47,125 bases of DNA from Candidatus Bipolaricaulota bacterium (GTDB taxonomy: Bacteria > Bipolaricaulota > Bipolaricaulia > UBA7950 > UBA9294): positions 1 to 47,125 of the forward strand of contig JANQEA010000041.1 in assembly GCA_028278555.1 (NCBI GenBank). Reading direction: 5' to 3'. Of the stretch, positions 7,405-16,382 are shown in pieces. The notes beneath the pieces were generated by a model. That model was not told the origin of the DNA. It saw only the letters and a program-made list of their open reading frames with translations, and did not search any database. A program made the translations under genes and the position numbers. Within the stretch, counting starts at the first letter, position 1, and each line of letters begins with the position of its first letter.

Positions 7405-8043
7405 ATGAGTCGATCGAACCTCTCTCGCGCTGCTGCTCTCGCGGTCTTCTTTGTTGTCTTCCTGTCGGCCGTGGCCGCGTGCGACGACCCGCTGGCAGCG
7501 GACGTGAGCGGCTCGGGGACACTCGTCGCATGGCTCTCCGGGTTGGATTTCCACGCGACGATCGGCGGCGAGCTCCGGCTAACCGGTGAACTCCTGGTCG
7601 GCGGTGAGGCCGTCCCGTTCTTCGCGGAGGGGACGCTCTGCGGATTCGGCGTTCGCGGCATCGTCACGCTGATCAGCGAGGGGTGGATCGGCTACGCGGC
7701 TGCAGGCGCCACTGCGACTGACGAACCGATCGAGATCCGAGGGCTCCTCCACGCGCGGTGGAAGGGCCTCATTCCGATCCAGATTGGCGACGTCCTTGTC
7801 GGGGAGCAGCTCACGATCGTCGATTTCCGGGGCGAAGAGCGATCGTTCGTTGGCGAGTTCTCCGGAACCGTCGAAGGCGGACTCGCGCCCTCGGAGAGAC
7901 CCGGAACGATCCAACTCAGCGGATCCGGGACATTCCATCTGACCGGCGCCCCTGGCTCCTTTCCGGGATCGATTCCGCTCGATCACCCGGACCTGCCGGC
8001 CGAGTTCCTCCAGTACCTGAGCGGGCTGGGGATCGGTATCTAG
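7405..8043 (+). CDS. Putative lipoprotein of unknown function
   Basis: A 212-residue protein with a type II signal: basic start MSRSNLSR, hydrophobic core AAALAVFFVVFLSAVA, and lipobox V-A-A-C with Cys near residue 26, followed by DD. The mature part is rich in beta strands and Gly (GELRLTGELLVGG, GTIQLSGSGTFHLTG), like a small beta-sandwich. No family was recognised. No Shine-Dalgarno precedes the ATG (CGGCGGACG); a -10-like TATCGT ends 9 bases before it, so the message may be nearly leaderless. It converges with hflC at a 24-bp gap holding a small CCGGC/GCCGG hairpin. Confidence 0.7.
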   Translation: MSRSNLSRAAALAVFFVVFLSAVAACDDPLAADVSGSGTLVAWLSGLDFHATIGGELRLTGELLVGGEAVPFFAEGTLCGFGVRGIVTLISEGWIGYAAAGATATDEPIEIRGLLHARWKGLIPIQIGDVLVGEQLTIVDFRGEERSFVGEFSGTVEGGLAPSERPGTIQLSGSGTFHLTGAPGSFPGSIPLDHPDLPAEFLQYLSGLGIGI

Positions 8044-8067
8044 GCGATCCGGCCCAGCCGGCTACAG

Positions 8068-8934
8068 CTACTCCTTCAGCATCCCCTCGAGGAATTCGAG
8101 GTACTCGGAATCGGTCGACAGGATGATCGACGTCCCCTCGGACAAGGCGACCTTGTAGGACTCGAGTGTCCGCCAGAACCGGTAGAAGTCCGGATCCTGG
8201 TTGTACGCATTGGCGTAGGTCTCGAGCGCCTCGGCGTCGCCCTCGCCTCGGACCTTCTCCGCTGTCTTCCGGGCGTCGGCGAGGATGATCTCGGCGTCTT
8301 TGTCGGCGTTGGAGCGGATCTGCTTCGCCTGCTCCTCCCCCTCGGCGCGGAGCTGCGCGGCGATCCGCTCACGGTCCGAGCGCATCCGCGAGAAGACGGC
8401 CTGTTCGATCTCCGACGGGAGGTCGGCGCGGATGATCCTGACGTCGATCAGGAGGATGCCGAACCCCTCGAGCAGCTTGGCCCGGCTTAGCTCGGTCACT
8501 TCCTGGAGGTACTCGGCCCGATTCTCGGAGACGATCTCGTCGAGCGTGTGCTTGGCGAGGATATTCCGCAGGTCCGAGTAGACGATCTCGTCGATCTTCG
8601 TCTGGCCGCCGACAAGGCGTCCGCCGGTCGTCTCGAGGAACTTCCGCGGATCGTCGATCCGCCAGATGGCGTAGTTGTCGACGACCATCCGCTTCTGGTC
8701 CGACGTTAGGACTTCCTGCGGCTGGATGTCGTAGTTGAGAATCCGATCCTCCAAGTACCGGACTGATTGGACGAACGGGATCTTCAGGTTGAGGCCGGGG
8801 GTCTCGACGACCCGGACGACCTCGCCGAACTGGAGCAGGACGGCCTTGCGGGTCTCATCGACGGTGAACGTGAACAGGTTGAAGACGATGATCAGCGCGA
8901 CGACAACAACGCCGAAGATGATCGCGGGCTTCAT
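8068..8934 (-). CDS. hflC: HflC, stomatin-family modulator of FtsH
   Basis: A 288-residue SPFH/band-7 protein. One N-terminal membrane segment (residues ~5-25) is followed by the prohibitin domain with PGLNLKIPFVQSVRYLEDRI and LTSDQKRMVVDNYAIWRI, both typical of HflC, then a long charged coiled coil (SRMRSDRERIAAQLRAEG...) and a C-terminal part with FYRFWRTLESYK. With HflK it forms a membrane complex that in other bacteria encloses the FtsH protease. Its start overlaps the hflK stop (ATGA at 8931-8934), as expected for a co-translated pair. ftsH is not in the window. Confidence 0.93.
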   Translation of the reverse strand: MKPAIIFGVVVVALIIVFNLFTFTVDETRKAVLLQFGEVVRVVETPGLNLKIPFVQSVRYLEDRILNYDIQPQEVLTSDQKRMVVDNYAIWRIDDPRKFLETTGGRLVGGQTKIDEIVYSDLRNILAKHTLDEIVSENRAEYLQEVTELSRAKLLEGFGILLIDVRIIRADLPSEIEQAVFSRMRSDRERIAAQLRAEGEEQAKQIRSNADKDAEIILADARKTAEKVRGEGDAEALETYANAYNQDPDFYRFWRTLESYKVALSEGTSIILSTDSEYLEFLEGMLKE

Positions 8935-9944
8935 CGGCGATCACCTCCCTCGCTGTCGAGGTTGAGCAGCTTGAGGATCCCTTCCGTCTCCGAGGAGATG
9001 ATCGTCTTCTCCATCCCGGGCAGGATCTCCTCCATCGCCTCGATGTAGAGGCGGACTCGGGTCACCTCTTCGCCCGTTTCGTAGCGAGCGAGGACCTCGA
9101 GGAAGCGCGCGACGTCCCCCTCGGCCCCTTTGATCCGCGTCTGCTTGTACGCCTCGGCCTGGTTGCCGATCTCCTGCGCCTGGCCGCGTGCGCGCGGGAC
9201 GATGTCGAGCGCGTACCGCTCGGCTTCGTTGATCAGCTTTTCCTTGTCCTGGCGGGCGCTGTTGACGTCGTCGAACGCGGCGAGGACTTCCTTCGGTGGG
9301 TTCACGTCCTGGAGCTGCACGTTGGCGATCAGGACCCCCACCTCGTACGTATCGAGCAGGTTCTGGAGGGCTTGTCGCGACGCAACGCCGATCGTGTCGC
9401 GCTGCTCGGTCAGCGTTTCGTCGAGCGTCTTGGTGGCGACCTGCTCGCGGAGGACGGCCTCGGCTGTCTGCTTCACGATCGCCGAGGCGTCGATCAGGTG
9501 GAACGCGAAGAGCGCCGAATCCTTCACGCGGTACTGGACGACCATCTCGACGTGTGCGATGTTCCCGTCGCCGGTCAGCATCAGGGCTTCGGACTCGATC
9601 GTCTGGTATCTCGGGTTCGGCGCCGGTGACAGGGTCCGGAAGCCGATCTCCTCGTTCCGGACCTGAAGCACGTTGACGACGACGACGCTCTCGAACGGGG
9701 ACGGCATCCGGTAGTGGAGGCCGGGGTCCTCCGTCCGTACGTAGCGTCCGAAGCGCTTCACCAGTCCCTCTTCCGAGGGCCCGATCGAGTGGATCCCGGT
9801 CGCGAGGTAGATCGCGACGACGATCCCGATCACGATCCATCCGAAAACGGACGGCGTTGTTCGGATCCACCGTCGCCGTGGTTTCCGGTCCTCCTCGTCC
9901 TTCGGTGTTCTCGGTTCGAGCAAACGCTCAATGAAGTCGGCCAT
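8931..9944 (-). CDS. hflK: HflK, stomatin-family modulator of FtsH
   Basis: A 337-residue SPFH protein. A charged cytoplasmic tail (residues 1-28) precedes a membrane segment (GWIVIGIVVAIYLATG), then the band-7 domain with EEGLVKRFGRYV, PGLHYRMPSPFE and EALMLTGDGNIAHVEMVVQYRV, then a coiled coil with NEAERYALDIVPRARG. Two adjacent ATGs exist (9947 and 9944); the second is 5 bases from AGGAGG and the first only 2, so 9944 is preferred. A promoter with ideal spacing is just upstream (9966-9994). Confidence 0.93.
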   Translation of the reverse strand: MADFIERLLEPRTPKDEEDRKPRRRWIRTTPSVFGWIVIGIVVAIYLATGIHSIGPSEEGLVKRFGRYVRTEDPGLHYRMPSPFESVVVVNVLQVRNEEIGFRTLSPAPNPRYQTIESEALMLTGDGNIAHVEMVVQYRVKDSALFAFHLIDASAIVKQTAEAVLREQVATKTLDETLTEQRDTIGVASRQALQNLLDTYEVGVLIANVQLQDVNPPKEVLAAFDDVNSARQDKEKLINEAERYALDIVPRARGQAQEIGNQAEAYKQTRIKGAEGDVARFLEVLARYETGEEVTRVRLYIEAMEEILPGMEKTIISSETEGILKLLNLDSEGGDRR

Positions 9945-9965
9945 CATCCCCTCCTCGGAGGCCCA

Positions 9966-9994
9966 ACCGTAGTCCAGCGACGCCGAATCTGCAA
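9966..9994 (-). promoter_or_regulatory. Promoter TTGCAG-17-TACGGT of hflKC
   Basis: On the minus strand TTGCAG (9994-9989) and TACGGT (9971-9966) are 17 bp apart; the start would be near 9959, giving a 15-nt leader that holds the hflK ribosome site. Confidence 0.6.
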
Positions 9995-10022
9995 ACCGAC
10001 AAACGAGTCCGAGAACTGCCTC

Positions 10023-10051
10023 TGGTCAGTGCACGGGGTATTGCATAGAAT
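10023..10051 (+). promoter_or_regulatory. Promoter TGGTCA-17-TAGAAT for the GNAT gene
   Basis: Boxes at 10023-10028 and 10046-10051 with a 17-bp spacer. The start near 10058 gives a ~48-nt leader before ATG 10106. It is divergent from the hflKC promoter, about 30 bp apart. Confidence 0.5.
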
Positions 10052-10105
10052 CGCGCATCCCATCGATCGTCCGTCCCGGTCGGTCCGTTGCAGAGAGAGG
10101 ATCCG

Positions 10106-11110
10106 ATGAACACGCAGCTTCCCGACGGATACGCGATCCGTCCGCCTACAGACCAGGATCTGCCTGCGCTTGCCGCGCTCGACGCAGCACACACCCGGCA
10201 TGCGGTCGGGACAGCGCTGCGGACGGAAAACGAGATCCGGATCGAATGGAAGGCGCCGTACTTCGATCTCGAGACCGACGCGCGGATTGTGGTGTCCGAG
10301 AGAGGCGAGATCGTCGGATGGTGCGAGGTCTACGATCAGGTGCCGCACACGCGGACCTCCAGCCGACTCCGTCTGTTACCGGACGCCGACGGATGGGTGG
10401 CGGGTTGGTTACTCGACTGGTGCATCGAGAGGGCCCGCGCCGGAGCGAAGAAGGCCGCACCTGGGCAACCGGTCGTGCTCACGCAGGGAGCGTACGAAGG
10501 GGAAGATGCGCTGATCGAACGGCTGAGAAGCGTTGGATTCACTCACGCACGGAGCTTCCTGCGAATGCGGATCGAGATGACGAGCCCTCCGCAGCCGGCG
10601 GAATGGCCGGATGGAATCGTCGCCCGAACACTCGTGCCGGGCGAGGACGACCGTCCCGTCGTTGAACTCATCTGTGATGCCTTCCGGGACCACTGGGGCT
10701 ACGTCGAGGTGCCGTTCGAGGAGGAGCTCGAGGAGTGGAAGCAGTGGATCCACGAGGACGAGGACTTCGACACGGATCTCTGGTTCCTTGCCCTCGATAA
10801 CGATCACGAGGCGATCGTCGGTACATGTCAGTGCTACCCGTTCTCCGGCGAGGACCGAGAGACCGGGTTGGTAGACGTGCTCGGCGTCCGGCAGGCCTGG
10901 CGCCGTCGCGGCCTCGCGACGGCGATGCTCTTGCATGCATTTGGGGCGTTCTATGATCGCGGGATCCGCAACGTCGAGCTCGGTGTCGACTCCGAGAGTC
11001 CGACCGGCGCGATGCGACTCTACGAACGGGCCGGGATGCATCTTGCGTGGACGATCCATGTCTACGAACTCGAACTGCGCGCTGCCGACGAAGTCCCTTC
11101 CGAGCGCTAG
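10106..11110 (+). CDS. Tandem-domain GNAT acetyltransferase (MshD-like architecture)
   Basis: A 334-residue protein with two GNAT domains. The N-terminal half (about 8-155: YAIRPPTDQDLPALAAL ... RLRSVGFTHARSFLRM) lacks a clean acetyl-CoA loop and looks degenerate. The C-terminal half (about 165-325) has the loop VRQAWRRRGLATAM (Q/RxxGxG/A type) and the terminal motif SPTGAMRLYERAGM, so it should bind acetyl-CoA. The layout is like mycothiol synthase and related enzymes, but no mycothiol genes are here and the substrate is unknown. The start at 10106 follows AGAGAGAGG by 5 bases; a TTG at 10088 has no site. Confidence 0.8.
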   Translation: MNTQLPDGYAIRPPTDQDLPALAALDAAHTRHAVGTALRTENEIRIEWKAPYFDLETDARIVVSERGEIVGWCEVYDQVPHTRTSSRLRLLPDADGWVAGWLLDWCIERARAGAKKAAPGQPVVLTQGAYEGEDALIERLRSVGFTHARSFLRMRIEMTSPPQPAEWPDGIVARTLVPGEDDRPVVELICDAFRDHWGYVEVPFEEELEEWKQWIHEDEDFDTDLWFLALDNDHEAIVGTCQCYPFSGEDRETGLVDVLGVRQAWRRRGLATAMLLHAFGAFYDRGIRNVELGVDSESPTGAMRLYERAGMHLAWTIHVYELELRAADEVPSER

Positions 11111-11185
11111 CTTCGGATCTCCGGGCGAGCGCTTGAGGCTCGGATACACTTCGCTCGTCGGAATCACAGCGAATCGGAGGATGTC

Positions 11186-12106
11186 ATGCCATTGCGCCGG
11201 TGCATCTCGTCTTCATCTTGGTCCGTCCTCGTTCTGATCCTCGTCTTCACAGGGCTTGCGATCGCCTTCTCCTCTGGATGGGTTGCGGAGGAGCCGTTGG
11301 CGGGCACGATCGCGTTCGTCTCGGATCGCGACGGGAACAAGGAGATCTACTTGATGAACGCAGACGGGAGCGACCAGCGTCGGCTGACTCACGGGCCTGC
11401 GTCCGACGATTCCCCGTCCTGGTCTCCGGACGGAGCGGAAATCGTGTTCATGTACAGAGAGAGATTCAATTGGGATCTCTGGTTGATGAGCGCGGACGGC
11501 ACGAATCGGCGACCGCTCGTTGCCACTCCAGCGGGAGACTGGGAGTGTGCATGGTCGCCCGATGGCGAGCGGGTCGTCTTCTCCTCGAACCGAGACGGGG
11601 ACTCCGAGCTGTACGTGATCGACATCGAAAGTGGAGCCCTGACGCAGCTGACGCACGACACCTTCGCCTTCGATGGGTTGCCCTCCTGGTCGCCGGACGG
11701 AGAGCGAATCGCGTTCACCTCGGATCGAAGCTCCAACTGGGAGATCTATGTGATGAGAGCGGACGGGTCCGATCTCCGTCAGTTGACCGACCACAGCTCC
11801 GCCGATTTCTTCCCCGCGTGGTCTCCGGATGGTCGCGCGATCGCGTTTGTCTCCGAGCGCGACGGCAACGAGGAGATCTACGTGATGGACACCGATGGCG
11901 GGAACGTACGCCGGCTGACAAACAGCGAAGGGAAGGATTGGTGGCCGACGTGGTCGCCGGACGGTGCGAGGATCGCATTCGCTTCCGATCGGAGCGGGAA
12001 CGAAGACATCTATGTGATGAATGTCGACGGCAGCAACGTGGTCCGGTTGACGACGAACGAGTCGACCGACACGAGTCCCGCGTGGCGTCCGGTGACGGAG
12101 CCGTAG
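11186..12106 (+). CDS. TolB-like PD40 beta-propeller, exported or membrane-anchored
   Basis: A 306-residue protein. The N-terminus has basic residues followed by a hydrophobic stretch ([18 protein letters not shown]), a signal or anchor. The rest is six PD40/WD40-like blades of ~42 residues, each with xIAFxSDRDGNxEIYxMxxDGS and LTxxxxxDxxPxWSPDG. Six blades suggest one complete propeller outside the membrane. These occur in TolB, in peptidases and as stand-alone binding proteins; no catalytic domain is fused here. Its ATG follows CGGAGG by 5 bases. A TACACT box lies at 11145-11150, but I see no convincing -35. Confidence 0.85.
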   Translation: MPLRRCISSSSWSVLVLILVFTGLAIAFSSGWVAEEPLAGTIAFVSDRDGNKEIYLMNADGSDQRRLTHGPASDDSPSWSPDGAEIVFMYRERFNWDLWLMSADGTNRRPLVATPAGDWECAWSPDGERVVFSSNRDGDSELYVIDIESGALTQLTHDTFAFDGLPSWSPDGERIAFTSDRSSNWEIYVMRADGSDLRQLTDHSSADFFPAWSPDGRAIAFVSERDGNEEIYVMDTDGGNVRRLTNSEGKDWWPTWSPDGARIAFASDRSGNEDIYVMNVDGSNVVRLTTNESTDTSPAWRPVTEP

Positions 12107-12152
12107 CGGAAGTGTCGATGGATGCCGATCGGTGCTCGGATACACTCGATCC

Positions 12153-14000
12153 ATGGGTTCCGTCTGCCGCATCGACCTGAGTTCGGGAATCATCTCGCGT
12201 GAACCGGGTTTCGAGTCGATGGCCAAGCGCTTCCTCGGCGGTCGCGGGGCGAACATCGCTGTCCTCATGGATGCGCTCTCCCCGATGCTCGATCCGCTTG
12301 CCCCGGAAGCACCCCTCCTCTTCGCGCCCGGCATCCTCGTCGGAACCGGCCTGCCGAGCGCGGCCCGGTTCAACGTCAGCGGGCGATCGCCGCAGACCGG
12401 CATTCTCGGTGACTCGAACGCGGGCGGCTTCTTCGGGCAAGAGCTACGCTTCGCCGGAGTCGATCAGATTCGGATTACGGGAGAGGCGTCACACCCCGTC
12501 GTGTTGTCGATCACCGACGATCGAACCGAGCTGATCGACGGGCGCCGTCTGTGGGGACTCGATACGGTCGAGTCGACAGAAGCGATCCGTGAGCTCCTTG
12601 GCGACTCGAACGTGCGCGTCGCCACGATCGGCCCGGCAGCCGAGAGCGGGGTCGCGTTCTCTGGTGTCTTCGCCGACTTCGTCCGCGCCGCGGCGCGGAC
12701 TGGGATGGGCCGGCTGATGGCGGCGAAGAACCTCAAGGCGATTGCCGTCCGCGGGACCGGTCGACCTTCGATCGCCGATCCGACGCGGTTCTCCGATCTC
12801 TGTGTGTGCTTGCGCGAGCGGATCCTCGCGCATCCGGAGTACGAGATCCGATCGCGGCTCGGAAGCACCCAGCTGATCGCCAAGCTCCAGGCGATCGGCG
12901 GGCTCCCGACGCGCCACTTCCAGTCTGGCACGTTTGAGCAAGCTGGACAGGTCTCCGGCGAGACGATCGAAGCGCGCTACAAAGTCCGGTCGATGTCCTG
13001 CGCGACCTGCCCGGTCCACTGCAGCCGGTATCTCGAGATCGACGATCCGCGGTTCCCCGACCTCCGGTTCGAGGGGCCGGAGTACGAGCCGCTCGCCGGG
13101 TTCACGGTTCGGGTGGGAAATGCAGATCTGCCGCTCGCGCTCTACGCGATCGATCGCTGCAATCGCCTCGGCCTCGATGCGATCTCAACGTCGGAGGTGA
13201 TCGCTTGGTCGATGGAGTGTGCGGGACGCGACCTCCTCGATCGGGCGACGGCCGACGGCCTCGATCTCTCGTTCGGAAACGGAGAGACCGTCTTGTCGCT
13301 GATCGAGCGGATCGCCCGGCGCGAGGGGTTCGGCGATGTTCTCGCCGATGGGGTCCGCGCCGCCGCCGAGCGACTGGGGTTCGGAGGAGAGTTCGCGATG
13401 CACAGCAAGGGTCTCGAACTCTTCCAGGCCGACGTTCGGGCGATGAAGGCCTACGGGCTAGGCAACGCAGTTGCCAGCCGCGGAGCCGATCACCTCCGCT
13501 CCGAGCCGTGGTTCGAGTTCTCCGGCGATCGGGAGGAGGGCGTACGCCGCTACGGGATTGCCGAGACGGCCGATCGACTCGCCTGGCAGGGAAAGGGACT
13601 TCTGGTAAAGGAATACGAGGAGCGGGCGGCCGTCGCCGATGCGCTCGGCATCTGCAAGAACGTCTACAACAACATGGAGGTCCTCGACTGGGACGAGACG
13701 GCCGACGTGCTGAACGCCGCAATGGGGTGGAACCTCGCCGGCGAAGAGGTCCGGCGTGTCGGGGAGCGGATCGTCAATACCGAGCGGATGATCAACGCGC
13801 GGTTCGGGATCGGACGGGCCGACGATCGGCTACCGCCCCGGTTCACCGAGGAGCCGGCCGGACCGCCCGACTCGCCATCGGCCGGGTCGGTCGTCGAACT
13901 CGGTTCCATGTTGGATGACTACTACGCGGCCCGCGGATGGGATACCGTGACCGGGCTCCCGATGGAGGAGAAGCTCCGGGAGCTTGGACTGGAGGGCTAG
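12153..14000 (+). CDS. aor: Aldehyde:ferredoxin oxidoreductase family (tungsten/molybdenum enzyme)
   Basis: A 615-residue enzyme that oxidises aldehydes to carboxylates with ferredoxin as electron carrier, using a pterin cofactor with W or Mo and one [4Fe-4S] cluster. Seen: the N-terminal domain signature RIDLSSG with FLGGRGAN, KNLKAIAVRGTG, and the cluster ligands Cys283, Cys286, Cys290 (CATCPVHC) plus Cys501 (ALGICKN), spaced as in Pyrococcus AOR. The start was set at ATG 12153, next to the conserved VCRIDLSSG; a GTG at 12132 is possible. No Shine-Dalgarno is present, and a TACACT box ends 6 bases before the ATG. The next gene starts at the base after its stop. The exact substrate is unknown. 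Confidence 0.9.
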   Translation: MGSVCRIDLSSGIISREPGFESMAKRFLGGRGANIAVLMDALSPMLDPLAPEAPLLFAPGILVGTGLPSAARFNVSGRSPQTGILGDSNAGGFFGQELRFAGVDQIRITGEASHPVVLSITDDRTELIDGRRLWGLDTVESTEAIRELLGDSNVRVATIGPAAESGVAFSGVFADFVRAAARTGMGRLMAAKNLKAIAVRGTGRPSIADPTRFSDLCVCLRERILAHPEYEIRSRLGSTQLIAKLQAIGGLPTRHFQSGTFEQAGQVSGETIEARYKVRSMSCATCPVHCSRYLEIDDPRFPDLRFEGPEYEPLAGFTVRVGNADLPLALYAIDRCNRLGLDAISTSEVIAWSMECAGRDLLDRATADGLDLSFGNGETVLSLIERIARREGFGDVLADGVRAAAERLGFGGEFAMHSKGLELFQADVRAMKAYGLGNAVASRGADHLRSEPWFEFSGDREEGVRRYGIAETADRLAWQGKGLLVKEYEERAAVADALGICKNVYNNMEVLDWDETADVLNAAMGWNLAGEEVRRVGERIVNTERMINARFGIGRADDRLPPRFTEEPAGPPDSPSAGSVVELGSMLDDYYAARGWDTVTGLPMEEKLRELGLEG

Positions 14001-14603
14001 ATGCACGAGTTGTGGATCGAGGTCGAGCGTGTCGAAGGTACCTGCACCGGTCCGGTGCCGATGGCTCCCGGGACCGGTTTCCTGGTGCGGAACGGAAGCC
14101 TGGTCTTCCCGGGCGGCGGTCCGATCTGCCTGTTCGCGCTGCAGTCCGTCCTCCCGATGATCCCGGCGAAGGAGCGACTGACCGATGACGATCCGAACGG
14201 CGACTGGATCACGCGCGTCCATCACGCACAGTGTCCCGACCCAAACGGGAGAGTCCTCTGGCAGATGGAACAGCGGCCGCTTGGAGCCACCAAGACCCCA
14301 TCCGCTTCCGAGGTCCCCGCAGGACGCCCAGGCGATCTCTTGGTTCGGGTTGAACGAATTGATGGGCGTTGCCTCGAGGGGATGTGTGTCGGCCGGACGG
14401 CCCTCCTCCGCGGAAGCAGCCTCTACCTTCCCCAGCCGTTCTGCCTCTACGCATTGCAGTCCGTCCTCCCGCTCCTTCCGGCGATGCAACGGCGTCTCGA
14501 CCCGGGCGACTGGATGGCGACCGAGAACGAGGTGATCTGCCCCGACCCGCTCGGGAACGTTGTCCTTCGGATCGAGAAGCTCATGGAGGGTTCGTGTTGC
14601 TGA
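14001..14603 (+). CDS. Duplicated TIGR04076-type protein
   Basis: A 200-residue protein made of two similar ~95-residue units: each has an opening strand (LWIEVERVEGTC / LLVRVERIDGRC), a C-x-G-P/R segment, then xICLFALQSVLPMIPA or xFCLYALQSVLPLLPA, and finally CPDPNGRVLWQME or CPDPLGNVVLRIE. This arrangement, with conserved Cys before the ALQSVLP helix and CPDP, matches the small TIGR04076 family, usually a single domain. It starts on the base after the AOR stop, so it is probably co-translated and may serve that enzyme, for example as an electron-transfer or metal-handling partner. That role is inference. Confidence 0.7.
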   Translation: MHELWIEVERVEGTCTGPVPMAPGTGFLVRNGSLVFPGGGPICLFALQSVLPMIPAKERLTDDDPNGDWITRVHHAQCPDPNGRVLWQMEQRPLGATKTPSASEVPAGRPGDLLVRVERIDGRCLEGMCVGRTALLRGSSLYLPQPFCLYALQSVLPLLPAMQRRLDPGDWMATENEVICPDPLGNVVLRIEKLMEGSCC

Positions 14604-14667
14604 GACGGTCGCGACACGTCCATCGATAGACTCGGGTTCAGATCCTGCGAAGTCCGAGAGGAGTGGT

Positions 14668-15549
14668 ATGCCTCAGCGTTGGACGCTCGACTTCCCCATC
14701 CTTCGAGGACCATGGTTCGGGCAAACACCACCCGGCGAGACGCCGACCGCGTTTGCACCGGAGATCTTCGATACGACGCGGATGTCGTTCGGAACCGTCT
14801 TCAGCCACGACGGGACGGAGTTCTTCTTCGGCTACGAGCGCGAAGGAACCGACGGGGTGCACGACATCCTTTGCTCGAAGCTTGTGGATGGCATCTGGAC
14901 CGAACCGGAAGCTCTTCCGTTCAACGTCGACGTGATGGACGGCGATCACTGCCTTTCCGTCGATGGTCGGAGGCTCTTCTGGCGCTCATGGCGGCCGCTG
15001 CCCGGCGAGACCGAACCGCAGGAACGATCCTACCTCTGGTGGTCCGAGCGCACGGACGGTCTGTGGAGCGACGCGCGGCTTCTGCTCTGCGGAGGAGAGC
15101 CTCAGCGATCCGGCTATCCGGCGATCGGTCGGAGCGGTACGCTCTACCTGACGGCCCGGGGAACGGACGAGAAGGTCAGCATCTGTCGGTCCGAATGGAA
15201 CGGCGACGCGTACGGTCGCCCGGAGGAGATCGTCACCGGGATGACGTCCGGCGGCGACATGTGCATCGCGCCGAACGAACGGTATCTTGTGATCGCGTGC
15301 ACAGAGCGTCCGGAGAACCTGGGGAAGGGCGATCTGTACGTCAGCTTCCGGAAGGACGACGACACCTGGACGCCGCTTCGGCATCTGGGTGATGCGATCA
15401 ACGCGCGCGGCGAGAACGCGTACACCCACTGCCCGATGATCACACCCGGCGACGAGTACCTCCTCTATCGAATCTACGATTACGCCGCGAACCGCGGCCG
15501 CGTCTTCTGGGTTGATGTGCGGGTTGTCGAGCGGTACGAACCATCCTGA
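14668..15549 (+). CDS. PD40-like beta-propeller protein, no signal peptide
   Basis: A 293-residue protein with propeller-like repeats: RMSFGTVFSHDGTEFFFGYER, DGDHCLSVDGRRLFWRSWR, GYPAIGRSGTLYLTARG, DMCIAPNERYLVIAC and NAYTHCPMITPGDEYLLYR. The pattern S/P-D-G-x-x-L/I-aromatic is that of PD40/WD40-like domains of uncharacterised bacterial proteins. No signal peptide or enzymatic motif is seen. GAGGAG lies 4 bases before ATG 14668. It follows the AOR/TIGR04076 pair by 64 bp. The stop codon overlaps the small ORF at 15549 (TGATG). Confidence 0.65.
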   Translation: MPQRWTLDFPILRGPWFGQTPPGETPTAFAPEIFDTTRMSFGTVFSHDGTEFFFGYEREGTDGVHDILCSKLVDGIWTEPEALPFNVDVMDGDHCLSVDGRRLFWRSWRPLPGETEPQERSYLWWSERTDGLWSDARLLLCGGEPQRSGYPAIGRSGTLYLTARGTDEKVSICRSEWNGDAYGRPEEIVTGMTSGGDMCIAPNERYLVIACTERPENLGKGDLYVSFRKDDDTWTPLRHLGDAINARGENAYTHCPMITPGDEYLLYRIYDYAANRGRVFWVDVRVVERYEPS

Positions 15550-15692
15550 TGAGCCCTGCCATGGACTACCTGGGCTCTCCCGAAGCGTTCCGCGATGAGA
15601 TGCTTGATCAGTTGCAACGAAGCTGCGAGAGAATGACGCCATTCTGGCAAGGGTCACGGCTGGGATTGGGCTTGCGTCTTTCGAGGCGTTAG
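15549..15692 (+). pseudogene. Small 47-codon ORF at the left edge of the low-GC island, probably a truncated gene
   Basis: ATG at 15549 overlaps the preceding stop (TGATG) and opens a frame encoding MSPAMDYLGSPEAFRDEM..., ending at TAG 15690-15692. The first ~30 residues look protein-like and amphipathic; the tail (GSRLGLGLRLSRR) looks like read-through into other DNA. The stop lies 3 bases from the end of the low-GC methyltransferase island, so this may be the 5' remnant of a gene cut by the island. A genuine small protein cannot be ruled out. Confidence 0.35.
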
Positions 15693-15695
15693 CAC

Positions 15696-16379
15696 CTAGG
15701 TGGAAGCGTACGAGGCATACTGACGTGTGATACCGGGGGCCTCACGCAGCACGCACTCAAGAAGGGCTGCATTCCACCGTTCAAGATCTCCGATATCCGA
15801 GACAGGAGGACACCAACCCGCGCTGCCGGCACCCTCATGCCACCATCCTCCCATGGGAAGATGAACACCCTCCAGCGCTAGCTCCAGTAGCCCTTCGAAC
15901 TCCGCTGAAGTGGGGCCGATTTCCGCAGGTGCGTCGATCTCGAAGCAGCTGTGCTGGTTTGCGTGCCAGTGCGGTTGGGCATGCAAGTCCTCGGGAATCT
16001 CCCAGTCAGCGCGCAAGACGAGAAGCTTGTCCTCCCTCACCTGAGTTCCCCAGAAGAATCCCCAGCGGAGACCCAACAGCATGTATTCGTTTGAGAGACG
16101 CTTCCGCCAGATCTCAAGAAAGGCCGCCCAGAGAAGAAAACCCCGCTCATCTGCTTTGAGTAGCGGGATGACCTGACATCTTCTCCCCTTGGCCCTAGTC
16201 GCGGCGCTCTGAAAGCGAACGTCTCTAGCCCTCATTTCAAAGAAGACATCAGTTCCAGGGCGGATTTGATCCCAGTGCTTGATGCTCGGTTGTAGGGCCA
16301 CTTCCAGTCCAAGAGTTCCCTGAACCAGTTTGGAGGTTCGCTCGTGATGTGCCTCAACAGCTCGTTTGCTCTTGTTCAC
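15696..16379 (-). CDS. Unknown 227-aa protein coupled to the DNA methyltransferase
   Basis: Second gene of a two-gene unit, starting 3 bases after the methyltransferase stop. I do not recognise its family. Visible: a basic N-terminus (MNKSKRAVEAHHERTSKLVQ), a DVFFEMRARDVRF segment (44-56), a Trp-rich middle (LLGLRWGFFWGTQ, 101-113), a His/Trp cluster QPHWHANQH at 135-143, and HLPMGGWWHEG at 173-183. No PD-(D/E)XK, HNH or GIY-YIG nuclease motif is evident, although the FEMRA strand and the HWH group could be metal- or nucleic-acid-binding. Its position suggests a partner in DNA modification or defence: nuclease, regulator or specificity factor. GC content is lower than in flanking genes. Confidence 0.7.
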   Translation of the reverse strand: MNKSKRAVEAHHERTSKLVQGTLGLEVALQPSIKHWDQIRPGTDVFFEMRARDVRFQSAATRAKGRRCQVIPLLKADERGFLLWAAFLEIWRKRLSNEYMLLGLRWGFFWGTQVREDKLLVLRADWEIPEDLHAQPHWHANQHSCFEIDAPAEIGPTSAEFEGLLELALEGVHLPMGGWWHEGAGSAGWCPPVSDIGDLERWNAALLECVLREAPGITRQYASYAST

Positions 16380-16382
16380 TCG

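Noticed and set aside
11145..11150. TACACT box also seen before the AOR gene (12141) and the acetyltransferase gene (19806), considered as a shared regulon motif.
   Set aside because: Only one of the three has a matching -35 box, and TACACT is a common -10 variant; three cases are too few.
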